Notes under the pieces: generated by a model
What the model was told of the DNA's origin: nothing
What the model saw: the letters and a program-made list of their open reading frames with translations, nothing else
Databases searched by the model: none
Shown: one piece after another, positions 61,503 to 64,000 of the stretch
Position numbering within the stretch: position 1 is the first letter of the stretch
Layout: each line of letters begins with the position of its first letter
Position numbers and translations under genes: made by a program
Source of the DNA: Cupriavidus necator
GTDB lineage: Bacteria > Pseudomonadota > Gammaproteobacteria > Burkholderiales > Burkholderiaceae
Reading direction: 5' to 3'
DNA length: 64,000 bases
NCBI GenBank assembly: GCA_022041995.1
Contig: CP074381.1
Span: 744,001 to 808,000, forward strand

Positions 61503-62411
61503 ATGTCCAACGCTCTCTACCAGTCCTCCATCAACTCGCTGCCGCTGCTGGGCCACGGCAAAGTGCGCGACAACTATGCCGTCGGCAATGACAAGCTGCT
61601 GATCGTCACCACCGACCGCCTGTCGGCGTTCGACGTCATCATGGGCGAGCCGATCCCTGACAAGGGCCGCGTGCTGAACCAGATGGCGAACTTCTGGTTC
61701 CGCAAGCTCGCGCACATCGTGCCGAACCACGAGACCGGCATTGCGCCCGAGACCGTGGTCGCGCCGGAGGAAGTGGAGCAGGTCAGGGGCCGCGCCGTAG
61801 TGGTCAAGCGCCTGCAGCCGATCCTGGTGGAAGCGGTGGTGCGCGGCTACCTCGCCGGCAGCGGCTGGAAGGACTACCAGGCCACCGGCAAGGTGTGCGG
61901 CATCCAGCTGCCGCCGGGCCTGCAGAACGCGCAGAAGCTGCCCGAGCCGATCTTCACTCCGGCCGCCAAGGCCGAGATGGGCGAGCACGACGAGAACATC
62001 TCGTTCGCTGAGGTCGAGGCCCGCATCGGCATCGCGCTGGCGCGCCAGATGCGCGAGATCTCGATCCGCCTGTACAAGGAAGCGGCGGAGTTTGCCGCTA
62101 CGCGCGGCATCATCATCGCCGATACCAAGTTCGAATTCGGCCTGGACGACAATGGCGTGCTGACGCTGATGGACGAGGTCCTGACCGCCGATTCGTCGCG
62201 CTTCTGGCCGGCCGATTCGTACCAGGTGGGCACCAACCCGCCGTCGTTCGACAAGCAGTTTGTGCGCGACTGGCTCGAAGCCGTGCGCATCGACGGCAAG
62301 CCCTGGCCCAAGACCGCGCCGGCGCCGCAACTGCCGGACGACGTGATCGAAAAGACCGCCGCCAAGTACCGTGAAGCGCTGACGCGCCTGACGGGCGAAG
62401 AACTGCAGTAA
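61503..62411 (+). CDS. purC: phosphoribosylaminoimidazole-succinocarboxamide synthase
   Basis: Joins CAIR and aspartate in step 8 of IMP synthesis (ATP-dependent). The 302 residues start [20 protein letters not shown], and [19 protein letters not shown] is the ATP/phosphate motif. [20 protein letters not shown] and [20 protein letters not shown] continue the fold of the longer, eukaryote-like PurC version common in betaproteobacteria. It is followed by purE after 53 bases. Confidence 0.96.
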   Translation: MSNALYQSSINSLPLLGHGKVRDNYAVGNDKLLIVTTDRLSAFDVIMGEPIPDKGRVLNQMANFWFRKLAHIVPNHETGIAPETVVAPEEVEQVRGRAVVVKRLQPILVEAVVRGYLAGSGWKDYQATGKVCGIQLPPGLQNAQKLPEPIFTPAAKAEMGEHDENISFAEVEARIGIALARQMREISIRLYKEAAEFAATRGIIIADTKFEFGLDDNGVLTLMDEVLTADSSRFWPADSYQVGTNPPSFDKQFVRDWLEAVRIDGKPWPKTAPAPQLPDDVIEKTAAKYREALTRLTGEELQ

Positions 62412-62464
62412 CGCAGGGCGCCGTTCCCGCGCGTGCGGGAACGGCCAACGAAGGAACAGACAAA

Positions 62465-62962
62465 GTGAGCAAGCAAGACAAGCCGCTGGTCGGCGTGGTG
62501 ATGGGCAGCAGTTCCGACTGGGACGTGATGCAGCACGCAGTGGCCATGCTGAAGGATTTCGGCGTGCCGTTCGAGGCCCAGGTGGTGTCCGCGCACCGCA
62601 TGGCGGACGATATGTTCCGCTATGCCGAGAGCGCGCGCAGCCGCGGCCTCCGCGCCATCATCGCCGGTGCCGGCGGGGCCGCGCACCTGCCTGGCATGAT
62701 CGCCGCCAAGACCATCGTGCCGGTGTTCGGCGTGCCGGTGCCGTCCAAGTATCTGCGCGGCGAGGATTCGCTGCTGTCGATCGTGCAGATGCCCAAGGGC
62801 GTGCCGGTCGCCACCTTCGCCATCGGCGAGGCTGGCGCCGCCAATGCCGCGCTGCATGCGATCGCCACGCTGGCCACCACCGACGAGGCGCTGGCCGGCG
62901 CGCTGGAAGCCTTCCGCGCGAAGCAGACCGAAGCCGCGCGCGCGATGACTTTGCCACTGTAA
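62465..62962 (+). CDS. purE: N5-carboxyaminoimidazole ribonucleotide mutase
   Basis: Converts N5-CAIR to CAIR. The 165-residue protein starts at GTG 62465 ([20 protein letters not shown]). [20 protein letters not shown] with the catalytic His, and [20 protein letters not shown] are the PurE signatures. It precedes purK, the enzyme that supplies its substrate. Confidence 0.97.
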   Translation: MSKQDKPLVGVVMGSSSDWDVMQHAVAMLKDFGVPFEAQVVSAHRMADDMFRYAESARSRGLRAIIAGAGGAAHLPGMIAAKTIVPVFGVPVPSKYLRGEDSLLSIVQMPKGVPVATFAIGEAGAANAALHAIATLATTDEALAGALEAFRAKQTEAARAMTLPL

Positions 62963-63004
62963 TGCTGCCGCTGTAATCCTCCGGACATCCCACGGAACCG
63001 AGCA

Positions 63005-64000
63005 ATGCCTACCGATATCCATCCCTACCTCTCCGAAGCCCACACGCCGGAATCGCGCGCCGAGTTCGGCGTCGACCGTCCCGACGCGCCCATCCTGCCC
63101 GGTGCGTGGCTCGGCATGCTGGGCGGCGGCCAGCTCGGCCGCATGTTCACGCATGCGGCGCAGGCGATGGGCTATCGCGTATGCGTGCTCGATCCGGACC
63201 AGGACAGCCCGGCCGGCTCGGTGGCGGACAAGCATATCTGTGCGCAATACACCGACGAGGCCGCGCTCGCCGAGATGGGCAAGCTGTGCCAGGCGGTAAG
63301 CACCGAGTTCGAGAACGTGCCGTCGCTGTCGCTGGACCGGCTCGAGCAGCTGGGCGCCTTTGTCGCGCCGCGCGGCTACTGCGTGTCGATCGCGCAGAAC
63401 CGCATCGGCGAGAAGAAGTTCTTTGCCGCGTGCGCCGAGCGCACCGGCGTGTCGCCGGCCCCGCACTGGGTGATCCAGCACGACGCCGATGTCGACCAGC
63501 TGCCCGACCACGTGCTGCCCGGCATCCTCAAGACCGCACGCATGGGCTACGACGGCAAGGGTCAGGCGCGCGTGAAGACGCGCGACGACGTGCGCGCCGC
63601 GTGGAACGCCATGCAGCACGTGCCGTGCGTGCTGGAACAGATGCTGCCGCTGGCCTATGAGGTCTCGGTGCTGGCCGCGCGTGCCGCGGACGGCTCCACT
63701 GCCACCTGGCCGCTGGCCGAGAACGTGCACCGCGACGGCATCCTGTTCTCGACCGAGATGCCGTCGGCCAGCGTGTCGCCTGACATTGCCGACCGCGCGC
63801 GCGCCGCAGCCTCTGCCATCGCTACGGAGATGGGCTACGTGGGCGTGCTCTGCATCGAGTTCTTCGTGCTGACCGACGGCTCGCTGGTCGCCAATGAGAT
63901 GGCGCCGCGCCCGCACAACTCCGGCCATATCACCATGGATGCGTGCGAGACCAGCCAGTTCGAACAGCAGGTGCGCGCGATGGCGCGGCTGCCGCTGGGC
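63005..64000 (+). CDS. purK: N5-carboxyaminoimidazole ribonucleotide synthase, N-terminal part (3' end outside window)
   Basis: PurK makes N5-CAIR from AIR, bicarbonate and ATP (ATP-grasp). From ATG 63005 the frame stays open for 332 codons to the window end. [20 protein letters not shown] is the N-terminal signature, followed by [38 protein letters not shown] and [20 protein letters not shown] plus SGH. The extra ~35 N-terminal residues before the core resemble those of Cupriavidus relatives. Confidence 0.96.
   Translation, partial: MPTDIHPYLSEAHTPESRAEFGVDRPDAPILPGAWLGMLGGGQLGRMFTHAAQAMGYRVCVLDPDQDSPAGSVADKHICAQYTDEAALAEMGKLCQAVSTEFENVPSLSLDRLEQLGAFVAPRGYCVSIAQNRIGEKKFFAACAERTGVSPAPHWVIQHDADVDQLPDHVLPGILKTARMGYDGKGQARVKTRDDVRAAWNAMQHVPCVLEQMLPLAYEVSVLAARAADGSTATWPLAENVHRDGILFSTEMPSASVSPDIADRARAAASAIATEMGYVGVLCIEFFVLTDGSLVANEMAPRPHNSGHITMDACETSQFEQQVRAMARLPLG

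Overview
The window is about 64 kb of a GC-rich betaproteobacterial main chromosome, most likely Cupriavidus or a close relative in the Burkholderiaceae. The evidence is the gene order (pdxA-rsmA-trpS; gmhB-glyS-glyQ; lnt-corC...ybeY-phoH-miaB; recA-recX...sucCD; pgk-pyk-fba-purCEK), the strong G/C preference at third codon positions, and several Bug/TctC-type and DUF families common in that group. Almost everything is ordinary chromosomal backbone. No phage, plasmid origin, CRISPR array or rRNA operon is visible. The assignment rests on recognised protein families and synteny recalled from memory, not on a search.

Layout. 1-9300: pdxA end, rsmA and trpS on the plus strand, then a minus-strand set with a broken EamA transporter, gloA, a SprT/YgjP-like hydrolase, plsC, gmhB, glyS, a secreted protein and glyQ. 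9300-9800: a long intergenic region with a LexA-like palindrome and a 30-residue membrane peptide gene. 9900-18420: the envelope/RNA operon miaB-phoH-ybeY-corC-lnt on the minus strand, split between ybeY and corC by an ISAzo13-like element that itself carries an IS4-family element. 18500-29150: a ClC channel, RhlE helicase, SrkA-like kinase, UspA, a CoA-transferase family enzyme, a response regulator and two peptidoglycan enzymes. 29254-34043: tRNA-Met, an MHS-type transporter, and a DUF4212 protein with a two-component system. 34122-40101: LexA box-recA-recX, a DUF2889 gene, sucCD and a TerC protein. 40171-42788: a type IV pilin with a putative sigma-54 promoter and an O-antigen-ligase/PglL-like protein. 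42790-50250: two small secreted proteins, moaC, a BepA-like protease, a YheT-like hydrolase, waaF, a zinc-finger protein and a remnant of ilvE. 50357-57097: a SNF2 helicase, a Bug solute-binding protein and two paralogous LuxR regulators. 57479-64000: pgk, pyk, fba, purC, purE and the start of purK.

Working together: lower glycolysis (pgk, pyk, fba) sits next to purine synthesis (purC/E/K). Heptose supply (gmhB) and transfer (waaF), lipid acylation (plsC), lipoprotein N-acylation (lnt), outer-membrane quality control (BepA-like) and peptidoglycan remodelling (L,D-transpeptidase plus a DUF882 enzyme) make up an envelope theme. RecA/RecX are the SOS core.

Sequence quality caution: trpS, gloA, glyS, lnt and the MHS transporter each lack exactly one base, and trpS, glyS and lnt are normally essential. 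I read these as probable sequencing or assembly indels. Separately, EamA and ilvE show large internal deletions. The least explained candidate is the SOS-box-like site followed by a one-helix membrane peptide at 9545-9786.
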